Translations under genes and position numbers: made by a program | In this document: piece by piece, positions 1 through 9,052 of the stretch | Position numbering within the stretch: position 1 is the stretch's first letter | Layout: every line of letters starts with the position of its first letter | The notes under the pieces: generated by a model | Seen by the model: the letters and a program-made list of their open reading frames with translations, nothing else | Databases searched by the model: none | Told to the model about the DNA's origin: nothing | Origin: Folioceros fuciformis | Lineage: Eukaryota > Anthocerotophyta > Anthocerotopsida > Anthocerotales | NCBI GenBank assembly: GCA_049999805.1 | Contig: JBNGIO010006187.1 | Coordinates: forward strand, 22,910-49,653 | Reading direction: 5' to 3' | Length of the DNA: 26,744 nt

Positions 1-25
1 GTGCTTGAGCGAGTTCTTGGAAGCA

Positions 26-33
26 TATATAAG
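26..33 (+). promoter_or_regulatory. TATA-like box
   Basis: The sequence TATATAAG lies at 26-33, followed by a C-run and then about 120 bases before the first long open frame. It could be the core promoter of the decayed gene to its right, or of an LTR that starts before the window. No transcription start or other element confirms it. Confidence 0.22.
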
Positions 34-152
34 GCCCCCCCCTATATCCATAGAGTAAGGAGTGATCAACCAGAGAGGGTGGAGCCATGGACTTAGGCTA
101 AAAAGGGAGGTGGGTGTGACTCAGCAATAGTTGAGGAAGACTGACCGCCGTC

Positions 153-1003
153 ATGGAGAGCGGAACCAGTGGTAGAACCCTCGGGGTGGTAGTGGAACCG
201 AAGCGTCGTGGACAAATGGAAACCCTAAGTAGGGACCCAAGGGTCACAAGGTATTTTCGAAGAGAGCGCAACCACGGCGGGAGCGGCGTCGAGGAGCGAA
301 CATGGCGGACGAGACACAGGATACAGGCGAACGCACTGGACGCAAGAGGAGCCTGAGCGCTGCGATTGCCTAGACGAAGAAAAGGGGGAGCGAAGCTCGC
401 CGGTACCAGGAGAGGCGGCGGCGCCCAAGACGGCCCTAGGGCGGAGACCGATGGAAGGAGCGACTACGGACCTGGCACCGGTAGAGTCGTCCAGGGACAC
501 CGCAGTGGAGCCGTTGCTTCCGGTGGAGGTAGCCCTTTGGCCTAACATGGACCACTCGAAGGCCAGGGCAGGAGTGCTGGTAGAAGAGCTAGGCCTCGGG
601 TTCATGGCCTCCTAAGAGATGGAACCATGTAACCCCCGCTCTGGTGCAGGAGTGCATGCACCGACTGCGGAACAGGACCAAAGGAGAAGGGACCAGGGAA
701 AGACCCCAGGACTGGGACGTAGAGCTGGTCAGGACGGTGTATGGGCGAAGTCAAGAGGAAGCCGGGGGACTCGTGATCGAGTCCCTAAGGAAGAGCAGCA
801 CCACGACGACGGCAGCGGCGCTGTTCAAAACTAGAATCGGAAGGGAGGCCAACGGCTGGCTGGCGCGAGAGATGGCGACCATCCGACTCATGGGCCTGGC
901 CAGGTGGCTCTTGTGCTATTTGCAACATAGGAAGCAAGACTACCTGTCAGACCACATGTTGTTGTTCCTGCTCGAAGTTGTCAAGGGGAGCAGGATTGGC
1001 TAG
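153..1003 (+). pseudogene. decayed GC-rich coding region, unknown family (5' part)
   Basis: I do not recognise the family. The plus strand has coding-like, GC-rich, charged reading frames that break and change frame: 153-356, then another frame from about 392 to 615, then a clean 120-codon frame ending with a stop at 1001-1003. The last piece has a Trp/Arg/Leu-rich stretch and a run of four Thr followed by three Ala, and reads like a folded helical domain. Breaks between the pieces (stop TGA at 354, stop TAA near 613) mark it as non-functional. It is probably the front of the same broken gene that continues to about 3115. It could be a gag-like gene of a decayed retroelement or a lineage-specific host gene; nothing here decides between them. 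Confidence 0.35.
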
Positions 1004-1325
1004 GGGAAAATTATCTTCGATTGATTGAGTGAAGGGAGGCAGAATTTGACTTCTCCAACCCCCCGTTCATCTTTGATCTCACCCTTTCTGGTCCATTTGT
1101 ACTCCTATACTAACAGTCTGCCAGAGTTAGAAGTGGTGGCTTCCCTGCTCATGTGGAAGCCTATCCGGGAGGTCAAGTGGAAGCCAGAGGAGCCCAAGGA
1201 GGAGGCAAGGTCCAACAGTTGAGCGTCTGGAGCAATGGGGAGTTTGGAAGAAGAGGCGACCATCAGCAGGAAGTGGAAGGCAAGGGCCGGGTGGAAGACC
1301 CCCCGCGAAGAGGAGGAAGGTTAGT

Positions 1326-2295
1326 GTGCGCGTTGCTAGGGCAGCAAGAGATTCGGCGCTGCAGGAGTTTGCCCGAAAAACAGGGAACAGGCAACCGGGC
1401 ACCCCCTCAACCGAACCCAAAGAATCAACGCCAGTGGAGGGGGCGAAACCGGCTGAGGTAGCAGAGAAGTTAGGGCTGACCACGAGGGAAGAACTCTTTC
1501 CGGGGTGGGAAGGGATTTTCAAGGCCCCCTTGGTGGCAAATTTACATGAGGAGGACTTGGCCAGAGTATGCACACTACTAGGAAGGGGGATCCTGGACAG
1601 AGGGATGGCTACGGGAGGCGCGCCCTAACAGGTGGATTTACCAGGCCTGACAGCGGCCATGGTCCGGGCGTAGGCGGACATGCTGGGTCAGGCTGCACGG
1701 GCGCTCACTTGGCTGAGCATGCAAGAGTAGAAAGAAGAGAAGGTGCAGGCCAAGCTGTCTGAGGCTCAAGCAAGGCGGGAGCAGTTGGAGGAAGCCCGAT
1801 AAGCCCTAAATGCAGCAAAGGAATAGGCGTAGGAGGAAGTATGCTGGGCTCGAGAGGGAATGCAAGCTGTGAAAGATGAGCAAGAACTACTCCTGACTCA
1901 AGTTAAGGAGGTCCACAAAGCCAACTATGCAACAAGATCTGTTGAGGGCACAGGAGTTGGAGGCGACTGCAATGGAGGAGGTCTAGAAGCTCGCGGACCA
2001 TTATAAACGGGAAAGAGATGAGGCCCGGAGCCGGGTGAAAGGGAGAGGGAGAGTCAAACGGAGTAGCAGGTCCATGACCGAGGTAGCCCAAGCTGCTACT
2101 AGTCAAAGGGGGGCCACGCCAGTGGAGGACAATCTTACCAATGTAGAGGAAGTAGCAATAGTAGTGGAACCTGCAATCGGAAGGGCTGGGATGGCGACCC
2201 TTTTGAGTTTTGGATTGTGTGTGTATGGCAATGCACAGGCACAAGAGCATGAGGGGCACGAGAGGCAGGGAAGCAAAAAACGGTTATCGTTATGA
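1326..2295 (+). pseudogene. decayed coiled-coil protein gene, unknown family
   Basis: One frame runs from 1326 to about 1960. It includes a long Glu/Gln/Lys/Ala/Arg-rich, heptad-like stretch (about 1730-1930), typical of a coiled coil. It is interrupted by at least six in-frame TAG or TAA codons (first at 1626-1628), most lying where Gln codons would fit. The sense then moves to another frame near 1925-1935 and continues as a basic, Lys/Arg-rich segment to a stop at 2293-2295. I cannot assign a function. The composition resembles long coiled-coil gag-like or structural proteins, but no zinc knuckle, protease or integrase motif is visible nearby. The AT-rich intron-like block at 2313-2392 directly follows. 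Confidence 0.4.
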
Positions 2296-2312
2296 TCAAA
2301 AGAAAGAAAAAG

Positions 2313-2392
2313 GTATATATAAGTATTTAGGGTATTTAATTAACTAATAAGCTAATTATGAAACTAACCTAAACTAACATAATTTCCTTTAG
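2313..2392 (+). other. putative 80-bp spliceosomal intron
   Basis: A sharply AT-rich block sits between GC-rich flanks. It begins GTATAT after AAAAAG, carries ACTAACC and ACTAACA boxes that match a plant branch point 10-25 bases from the end, and ends TTTCCTTTAG. Its length is close to the short introns of the pyruvate kinase gene in this window. The flanking gene is broken, so splicing can no longer be checked by frame. Confidence 0.45.
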
Positions 2393-2540
2393 ATCCGCAC
2401 TAGGAGGATGGGGCTGGGAACAGCGGCAGCCAGAGGAGCAAAGGATTCCCCAGTACCCTTGGAGGGCAGAAAACAGGTAGTTCGGGGTAGCCCACAGGAG
2501 GAGGGGGTAAGCACCTCATCTACAACAGGAGGCCAGATTG

Positions 2541-2591
2541 TATTACAACATCTGGATGAGGGAACATAATATTACAGCATCTGGATGAGGA
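2541..2591 (+). repeat. 22-bp direct duplication
   Basis: Two near-identical 22-base copies (2541-2562 and 2570-2591, sharing ATCTGGATGAGG) are separated by 7 bases. This looks like a local slippage duplication within the decayed gene. Confidence 0.7.
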
Positions 2592-2861
2592 AACCTATGT
2601 TCCTGGCCTCTGTGTGAAAGGGGACCATGTACTTAACTTGATTGGCCATGTGCGTGTGGAAATAGGAGGGACAAGGGCTTATTGCCTACAACTGAGAACT
2701 TGTGGGGGATGCTTCTCCTACTACTTCTGGGTGTGGGAATTGCCTCTCTGTTATTCGGAGGCAATCCTGGAGGAACTCACGGAGGAGGAAGCGCAGGCAT
2801 GGGTGGAGCAAGAACCCGTGTTTGTCCTGAGCAACAGGCGGCCGGAAGGTGGGGGAAGGAC

Positions 2862-2961
2862 NNNNNNNNNNNNNNNNNNNNNNNNNNNNNNNNNNNNNNN
2901 NNNNNNNNNNNNNNNNNNNNNNNNNNNNNNNNNNNNNNNNNNNNNNNNNNNNNNNNNNNNN
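2862..2961. other. assembly gap (100 N)
   Basis: One hundred N characters; the true length is unknown. Confidence 0.99.
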
Positions 2962-3430
2962 CGGACCCCACCCACGCTTCAACATGAGAAGTCAGGCGGC
3001 AACAAGAGCGAGGTAGAGGTTTTATGGGAGGATCTGCTTGAACAGCAAAGAGGAAGAAGGGCCTGGGGGTTTGGCAACCGGGGGAGGGGTACGCGAAGGT
3101 CAGATAGGAGGTGAGCGCGGCGATAGGATAGGCTAGAATTCATTGCATCTTAGAATAACATTTAGTTAAGATATGATGAAGATGCTTTCTTGGACCTGAT
3201 GCTCCTCCTAATTAAGAGCGCTTGACTGCCTGAGATTGAACTTAATGGCAGCTACAATCTCGCCTGACATGTGTACAAAGAGGCTTCTTGGTGCCTCACT
3301 AAGCAGCAAATGTTGGAGATGCTTTCTGACCGAGGTTCCCGCGCTGTCCATGGTTGGATTGGAGATGTCTGGGTGGGCAGCGTGTGCACGTCGCTCCTAA
3401 GGGTGATCGAGAGCTTTGCTCCACAGCTGA

Positions 3431-3917
3431 TGGTGAGGGGGACGAATCAGCAATCCTTGCTAAGTGGAAGGTCACCTTCCCTTATTCCCCAAATTGCTAA
3501 CTGTGTTTTGCAGTAGGAAGTGAGGGGAATGAATCCGCCTGTTGCGCGAAGTGGAAGGGGAGCTTCTTCTTCCTTTATTCCCTAAACGATTGACTGTGGC
3601 CCGTAACCGAGGTGAGGGGAACGAATCTGCCAGCTGCGCAGAGTGGAAGGGGAGCTTCTCCTTCCCTTATTCCCTGACCCTTTGATTGCGTTTTGAATCT
3701 GGTGTTGAAGAGGGTGTTTGAGACGACAAGGTGTCGAAGAATGTGTGTGAGAAGATAAGGAGTGAAGAGTGAGTGAGTAGGGAGGAGGAGGGTGAAGGAG
3801 TGAGTGTGTGAGAGGAAGACTGACTACACGTAAGCTGAGGAGAGGGGGATGAATCCGCCCGATGCGCGGAGTGGAGGGAGAGTTTCTCCTTCCCTTATTC
3901 CCTGAACCATTGGCTAC
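3431..3917 (+). repeat. four copies of an ~80-bp repeat
   Basis: Copies start at about 3431, 3519, 3610 and 3837. Each opens with GTGAGGGG-A-GAATC or a close variant, has AGTGGA-GG in the middle and ends with CTTCCCTTATTCCC followed by a short tail. The first three are spaced about 90 bases apart. The fourth lies about 227 bases further on, after an inserted purine-rich GAGTGAGTGAG-type stretch (about 3745-3835). No reading frame is conserved between copies, so this looks like an untranslated or LTR-internal repeat, not protein repeats. Confidence 0.75.
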
Positions 3918-4743
3918 GGAAGAGTGAGCTAAGAGACTAAGGAGGACCTAGGAGGATTGCTGAGATTGCCGCAAGATTATTGAGAGTGAAGAGAATTGTT
4001 GAGAGATGGCTGGACAAAGGTGAGAGATTCCTGAACGTTGGGGATGATCTTTGGAGGATTCCAAGGAGATTTCAAAGTGTTTGGGAGTGGCTGTTGGAGG
4101 TCGTCAAAGCTTGTGAAGAATAGTGAAGGACTGTGAAGGATTCGCCGGGGGATTTGTAGGCGCTACGCGAAGATTAAAGACCTTTGGGAACATGCCTGTG
4201 AGGAATAAGTGTGAACCAAAACTCTTGTGTGTTTTGCATGCGTGGAGAGTGTTGTATGTGTGTGTGTGGGGATGTGGCTGATCCGCAGGGTCTTATTACC
4301 CTAGGGTTAGTATCTGCATGTGTGAGGAGAACCTAATAAGTCTGAATCTGTGAGTCTAGAAATCCCGGGACAAAACCCCTGTGGTAGCGCATGCGCAGGA
4401 GAAATATTAGTTAGGGTTTTGGGTGGGACCCACTACCAGTCGTGGAGACCACTACCGGTCGCGGAACCATAGATCGTGGTCGTAGAGTAGGGACTGGAGT
4501 CGTAGAGTAGAATTCGCGGTAGTTAGGCTAACTGAGGGGTAGTGGTAGGGCATAGTCAGTATCGGAACTGGTAGTAGATGAGGATTGACCTAGGCAAGAG
4601 TCAGTATTAGAAGAAACCTGTGTTACTTGGCACGAATCATTCCCTTGGGATTGAATCCCATGGCTACAACAACATAGAGGGTTTGTGTGGGCCTCGTGGT
4701 GTTCTCGGACACAACATTTTACTCCACAGCACTAGATTAAGAT
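3918..4743. other. no gene seen; purine-rich DNA with short repeats
   Basis: The stretch 3918-4200 is rich in GA and TG, with no long frame. A TG microsatellite lies at about 4254-4269. Near 4429-4465 the motif ACCACTACC-GTCG-GGA occurs twice in tandem, and GTCGTAGAGTAG occurs at 4479-4490 and 4499-4510. The region could be the LTR or untranslated part of a decayed element, but no paired copy lies in the window. Confidence 0.45.
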
Positions 4744-5136
4744 ACAAGAAAGTCTATGTTAGCTTACTCTTTTCTATTAGCTGGTGGAGCAGTCACGTGG
4801 TCCTGAAAGAAGCAAGCGACTGTATCTCTTTCCTCAACAGAAGCTAAATACTCAACACTAACATAGGCAGCCAAGGAGGCTATTTGTCTTAGGAGGTTAC
4901 TCTCAAACTTGGGATTGTCGCATACAGATCATACCATCATTTACTACGACAATCAGATAGCGTTGGCTTTGGCTCAGAATCCTGTGTTCCATGCACGAAT
5001 GAAGCATATCAAAGTGCATGATCATTTTGTTAGAGACGCAGTTAGCACAGGGCAGATAAAACTTGAGTATGTTTCAACAGATTCAAATGTCGCAGATATT
5101 CTTACCAAGTCGTTGCCAAGGGTTAAGCACTATTAG
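4744..5136 (+). pseudogene. Ty1-copia element A: RNase H tail (broken)
   Basis: This is the C-terminal RNase H domain of a copia polyprotein. One frame reads through FLLAGGAVTW, the catalytic-Glu block SSTEAKY, the Asp block YYDNQIALALAQNP, the HARMKHI motif and the terminal VADILTKSLP motif, in the order normal for copia RNase H. The frame is broken by TGA at 4804-4806 and TAG at 4864-4866. The latter falls where related elements have Gln, so a C-to-T change is likely. No reverse transcriptase, integrase or gag of this element is left upstream, so it is a truncated fragment. Its 3' end could be at the purine-rich site near 5478-5488 or at the LTR candidate starting at 6313. Confidence 0.88.
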
Positions 5137-5499
5137 TTTAAGGAGGCTCTAGGTGTGCTGGAGCCCAATCATGGCTTAACTCTACACAAAAGTGGTTGAA
5201 GTCTATACAGTTTGTGAGGAAGCCAGTGACAACGACGGCAACAAAATTCAAATGCAACTACTACCTATTTCTTAGGTCTAGGACGAGTCACTCTCCTCAT
5301 CAGAAGTTGGTTGGTTCAGAAATTTCTTTGCCTTGTAGTCCGTATCTTCCTCACTGTCAGAGGTCTAGTTCTAGTCCATCCTAGCCTCCTCAAACAGCTT
5401 ATCCTTGGACACCAAAAGAACAAGACAACATGCATTTAAGGGTTTTTGTTACTAGCATCTCTTCCAACCACAACAATAGTGGGAGAATGTCAGAAGAGC
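5137..5499. other. untranslated 3' region of element A, with a possible polypurine tract
   Basis: No gene is visible. At 5479-5488 the sequence GTGGGAGAA is followed by TGTCAG, which has the form of a copia polypurine tract followed by an LTR start. A competing tract of the same form lies at 6304-6312. Without the partner LTR I cannot tell which is real. Confidence 0.35.
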
Positions 5500-6278
5500 T
5501 TATGCAAGACCCTTACTATAGAGTGAAATGAAGTTGCCCCCATCTCCGCCCCATCTGCACCACCTCTCACACACCATGTGAATTCCAGTAGAGGCGCATA
5601 TATAGTCTTCAGGTGTGAGAGGGTCGTTAGCTTCGTTCCCGTCAGAAATCAAGTGTCTTCTCTTCTTCAAGTCACCTACTGGGAGTGCGAGCTTTCTAGG
5701 GATGAAGTCAACAAGAACCACAACCTTGTTGTTCTCCATCTTGTCAGCACTCGTCATCATCTTCACTCTTCCCTCCATGTCGTCTAGGTAGAAGAGCTTC
5801 TTCTTGGTCACCCTCAGCTTCTGCTTCAAAAGGCTGATTTCGTGAGCTATTTTGGCCTTCTCCTTCGGATGTTTTGTGACTTCCCTCCAGTGCTATGTCA
5901 TTTGATAGAACTCCTCTCCTTCCACGGCAAACCAGGATGGACAGGACAGCAAGGAGGAGAGGAAGCTTTGCAACTACACAAGTCAATGACGACTGGAGTC
6001 CTCCTCGTCTAGCTTGATGCTGTGTCGTCTCCCTCCTCGGCACTGAGAAGATCATCAATATCAGATAAAGTGATCGGGGCGGCGGCAGGTCTCCCAGCTA
6101 TGTTAGTTTGCGACAATGCTGAGGCTACAAACCTGAGAGTTGGTGAAATGGACGCGTGAAGTCTCCGACTATGAAGATGTAAGCAATCCAGCTGTAGTCT
6201 GAAGTCTGTCGGTGAGGGAGTACTTCCAATTCGTGGGTTTTATGGGTGAACATGTGGTAGCTGATAAAATTTAATGTC
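5500..6278 (-). pseudogene. broken antisense reading frame between element A RNase H and its LTR
   Basis: The minus strand has unusually good coding quality here, opposite to the copia genes around it. From 6278 an ATG-led frame of about 50 codons runs to about 6125, and an overlapping frame is open from 6237 to 6009. The latter contains an acidic block (SDIDDLLSAEEGDD). After a shift and a TAG near 5893, a Lys-rich helical segment follows (about 5890-5770, including KIAHEISLLKQK). It leads into a 110-codon open stretch ending at 5500. I do not recognise the protein. The position matches that of the antisense gene in element B, although I see no sequence similarity by eye. It may be an antisense gene carried by the element or a captured host fragment. 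Confidence 0.4.
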
Positions 6279-6303
6279 ATTTGTGCTAGTAGGTATACCC
6301 AAT

Positions 6304-6312
6304 GAGTGGGAG
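6304..6312 (+). promoter_or_regulatory. candidate polypurine tract of element A
   Basis: GAGTGGGAG sits directly before TGTTAAG, the usual arrangement of a copia plus-strand primer and the LTR start. Confidence 0.5.
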
Positions 6313-6502
6313 TGTTAAGAATACCATTAGTTAGGTATTCGGTTCATTGGGTTACTTGTTCGTACTTTAGTTTATTTATTTTAGGTTTAATGAGCAGTTA
6401 TAACTACCACCCAAGACTTATGCTATACGTAATCACGTTTAGGTATTGTACTATATCGCTTTCTTGTTTATGCTGCTGCGCTCTACGGACCTGAGCCTAG
6501 CA
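6313..6502 (+). repeat. candidate 3' LTR of element A (~190 bp)
   Basis: It starts TGTTAAG after a polypurine-like tract. The first 28 bases hold an inverted repeat, GAATACC (6319-6325) with GGTATTC (6334-6340), like the terminal hairpin in the LTRs of element B. It may end at CTAGCA (6502). The start is better supported than the end; there is no second copy in the window. Confidence 0.5.
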
Positions 6503-6503
6503 A

Positions 6504-6602
6504 TCAAATCCGTTACAAAGGGCCAAATCACTGCAAACCAAGGCTGTCAAGGCTGGAGCAGCTGTAGCCACCATTGCTTCCTTGTGCAACTATTGTGGCA
6601 GT
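6504..6602 (+). pseudogene. gag-like zinc-knuckle frame, 5' half, split by element B
   Basis: An open frame from 6504 reads a Lys/Ala-rich stretch and then LCNYCGS, ending at the target duplication GCAGT. If element B and one copy of the duplication are ignored, the same frame resumes at 13487 and completes a zinc-knuckle pair. The sequence is therefore part of an older gag-like gene that was interrupted by element B. The start of this gene is not visible, because the candidate LTR 6313-6502 abuts it. Confidence 0.55.
6598..6602 (+). repeat. target site duplication GCAGT (left)
   Basis: GCAGT lies directly before the 5' LTR of element B and is repeated directly after its 3' LTR at 13482-13486. 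Five bases is the usual length for copia integration. Confidence 0.92.
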
Positions 6603-6750
6603 TGTTAGGGATGGAAACCCTAACATGACTTATACTGTAGTTAAGGAGTTAACTCAAAAGACATACAAATAGTTTTGTATTTAAGGACACATGGTCCTTC
6701 ACTAATTAATTGCTCTTTTTCTTGTGAGCACGCTTCCGCATTTATTAGCA
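6603..6750 (+). repeat. element B 5' LTR (148 bp)
   Basis: It begins TGTTAGGG and ends TTAGCA, directly followed by the primer binding site. The first 23 bases form a perfect inverted repeat, TGTTAGGG with CCCTAACA around a 7-base loop. The 3' LTR has the same hairpin. Confidence 0.95.
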
Positions 6751-6765
6751 TGGTATCATAGCACC
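6751..6765 (+). promoter_or_regulatory. element B primer binding site (initiator tRNA-Met)
   Basis: TGGTATCATAGC follows the LTR end with no spacer. It matches the standard plant copia site TGGTATCAGAGC, complementary to the 3' end of initiator tRNA-Met, with one mismatch (T for G at position 9). Confidence 0.9.
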
Positions 6766-6927
6766 AGCTCTATCAATCTAATGCTAGCATAGATAGTTTT
6801 TATCTAATCATTTATTGCAGAAATTTCCTCTTGGGAAATGTGTCTTTGTGACATGCAGTACTTTTTTGTTTGCATTTAGATAGTTTCAGTGTATGCTATA
6901 AAAAATGGAGTCTGTTGATCCTGCATA

Positions 6928-7665
6928 ATGACGCGGAGGCGTGGGCGATGTCCGGATGATCCATTCTCACAATTAGTGAGGAGGCAACACTGGAATTGCC
7001 TACAACAAGCTGAGCATCGAGGTGGGCATAGTCACGTGGTCTCCTCTCTCGCGAGAAGATCCCACAAGTTCACCTTGGAGGAGCCAGCTTTATCTCCGCA
7101 TTCCTGCCACACCTACGGGAGAATTCTGAGTAGTACTCGATTTCCATACTCAAGGACGGATCTCAAAGACAGGTTCAAAAACGGTGGATTGTTATCTAAC
7201 TCCAGGCTGGAAGCTTTGCGCAAGAGAGTTCCCAGTGCTAAGGAGACCCCTCTCTTAGAAGATTGCATCGGACGCTGCTTGCTATTAAACTAGGGAGAAC
7301 GTCTACTGGTGATGCATGAATTGCTTCAAAATCTGCAGAGTTCACTAGCTACTCTCACCTTGAGATTGGAGCGCGTTGAATTTGGATCTGAGTCTGCTCA
7401 CGCACCTCTTATTGCCGCCTATCTGCCAACCTTGGTGCCTTCACGCGAGGATTCCTCCATAGTGCTGCAGTATGGGCGACCAGATCTGTAGGGGCGCGAC
7501 TCAACTCGGGATCCTAGCTTCGACAAAGGGGGATCATGCGAGTGGGCGCAGGTGCAGTGCAAGGGGCACTCAGCCAGACTCCAATCGGCGACTTGGCCCA
7601 AGGTGACGGTTGATGAACTATGCCACCTATCATTAATTCATGTTTATTTGCAACGTTCCAGTTGA
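6928..7665 (+). pseudogene. element B pre-gag reading frame, two TAG breaks
   Basis: A single frame is open for about 245 codons between the primer binding site and gag, apart from TAG at 7291-7293 and TAG at 7489-7491; it ends with TGA near 7663. The N-terminus is very basic (MTRRRGRCP). The middle has a heptad-like stretch (HELLQNLQSSLATLTLRLERVE, about 7315-7380) that could form a coiled coil. The last part has several Cys and His. I do not recognise it. Ordinary copia leaders are short and non-coding, so this may be an additional protein or an N-terminal extension of gag. It could also be chance openness in a leader. Confidence 0.4.
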
Positions 7666-7758
7666 GTTAGTGTGTTTTCGTATCTAACCCTAAAAACAGC
7701 ATCTTAAAAATAATAAAAACGTCGTTTACTTACAGTAGATGTCATTTCGTTTCTCTTT

Positions 7759-8820
7759 ATGACTTATGACCTTGAGTGGCTATTTGGGGACACAGATAGT
7801 AACGTAGATGAGGATCTAGCCATAGAAGCCTCCTTCCTTCAATCCCTGCAGTCACAGTTTCCTGCGTTCTCTTCTCTCCCATATCCAGTTTTACCTCTTT
7901 TCAACATGGGTACTCTTGCTCAAGCTAGTACTTATTCGGTTGAATTTAAGGAGAAGGATCGGTTTGATGGCAAACCTGTAAACTATGAGAGTTGGAGAGC
8001 TCGAATGCAAGCAACGTTGAATGTGAGGGATGTTTGGAAGTATGTCGATGGGAGCCTTGTAAACCCTTACTTGGTGCCATCCACAGCTGCACATCAACTA
8101 ACAGCAGATGAGAAGGCAAAATGGGACAAAGGAAACAAAGTAGCTTTTGCCATTTTATTGTCTGGGTTGGATGCCGTGATTGTTATTGAGGTTGAGTTCT
8201 TGGACATAGCACAGGAAGTATGGACTCAGCTTAGAGATACGTATAAGGTACAAAATGTTTGTACCTTAATGAATCTACAAAGTGACTTTCACTCATTCAG
8301 GATAAGGGAAGGAGACCTTATGGGACCAGGAATCACCAAGTTGAGTCTGTTGCGAGCACAGTTGGCTGCGTTAGGTGCCAAGATCACTGAGGTTGAAATG
8401 GTTGCCTAGTTGTTCACTGCCTTGCCCTCCTCCTATCAGACGTTTATCTCTAAACAGAATTCGGCTCTCTCTACAACATATGTTGCCTCTACTGCGAATC
8501 AACCTTATACTCTAAACTTGGATACTGTGGTTGGGGCTCTCCTGCAAGAGGAGGCCAGCAGACACAAGCCAGGTCAGGGCTCAAGAGTAAGAGGTGAGAA
8601 GGTTCTTTTTGCAGCTAAGGGCAAGCCATTTGTGAAGGGAAGGGGGAAGAGAAGAAGACTTACCACCAATCTAGCAGTTCTGGTGGCTCAAACGTACCTC
8701 CCTCCATCAAATGGCAGGGTACCTGTCATTGGTGCCAAATTGCTGGACATTGGGAGAGGGACTGCCGAAAGAAAAAGGCTAGAGAACCCAAGAAGGATCC
8801 TCGTTCTGAAGCACACGTAG
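7759..8820 (+). pseudogene. element B gag (broken)
   Basis: This is the capsid protein of the copia particle. The frame from ATG 7759 holds the UBN2-type gag core: DRFDGKPVNYESWRARM near 7960, and the tryptophan and leucine positions of the copia capsid after it. A second ATG at 7907 would give a more typical gag start. The frame is cut by TAG at 8407-8409, continues in frame to about 8650, then shifts. The CCHC zinc knuckle (C-HW-C-QIAG-H-WERD-C) lies in another frame at 8724-8765, so a frameshift lies between about 8650 and 8720. The zinc-binding residues themselves are intact. Confidence 0.9.
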
Positions 8821-9052
8821 CCGCCAAGGACAAAGGATCTTCTCTCCATAAAAGTAGCTCGGCTGTCTTCACAGTAACAGTCTGCTTGTCATCGTCTGCT
8901 GTTCCATCAGATTCTTGGTTCATAGATTTTGGTGCTACGTCTCATGTCTACAATAATAAAGATCTATTCTCCACACTTAAGACTGATGTCCCAGTACAGT
9001 CAGTGTATGTGGGGGATTCTAGAGGCATAGACGTAGTGGAATGGGTATTGTT
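8766..9052 (+). pseudogene. element B aspartic protease (broken)
   Basis: It continues the zinc-knuckle frame. The catalytic loop reads WFIDFGATSH at about 8916-8945; copia proteases have D-S-G or D-T-G there, so the Ser/Thr is replaced by Phe. A frameshift near 9040 moves the sense to the next frame, which begins GIVTLTLSDG and continues with VLYVPAMSKNLLSV, the normal end of the copia protease domain. Loss of the catalytic motif residue and the frameshift both make it inactive. Confidence 0.82.

Larger units (their letters stand above)
2393..3115 (+). pseudogene. 3' part of the decayed gene, with gap
   Basis: After the putative intron, coding-like sequence resumes with several short frames. 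The best is 2614-3114, which passes through the 100-base gap at 2862-2961 and therefore cannot be trusted across it. The part before the gap is rich in Glu and Ala near 2760-2820; the part after it is rich in Arg, Gly and Glu. I do not recognise any domain. It probably belongs to the same unit as the coiled-coil pseudogene upstream. Confidence 0.3.

Noticed and set aside
1-16. Similarity of the window start (GCTTGAGCGAGTTCT) to 13145-13160 in the leader of the antisense gene
   Set aside because: It is only about 15 bases with a mismatch and no extension on either side, so chance is the simplest reading.
4380-4398. TGGTAGCGCATGCGC as a primer binding site after an LTR end
   Set aside because: It is mostly a GCGCATGCGC palindrome, does not match a tRNA 3' end that I can name, and no LTR pair supports an end there.
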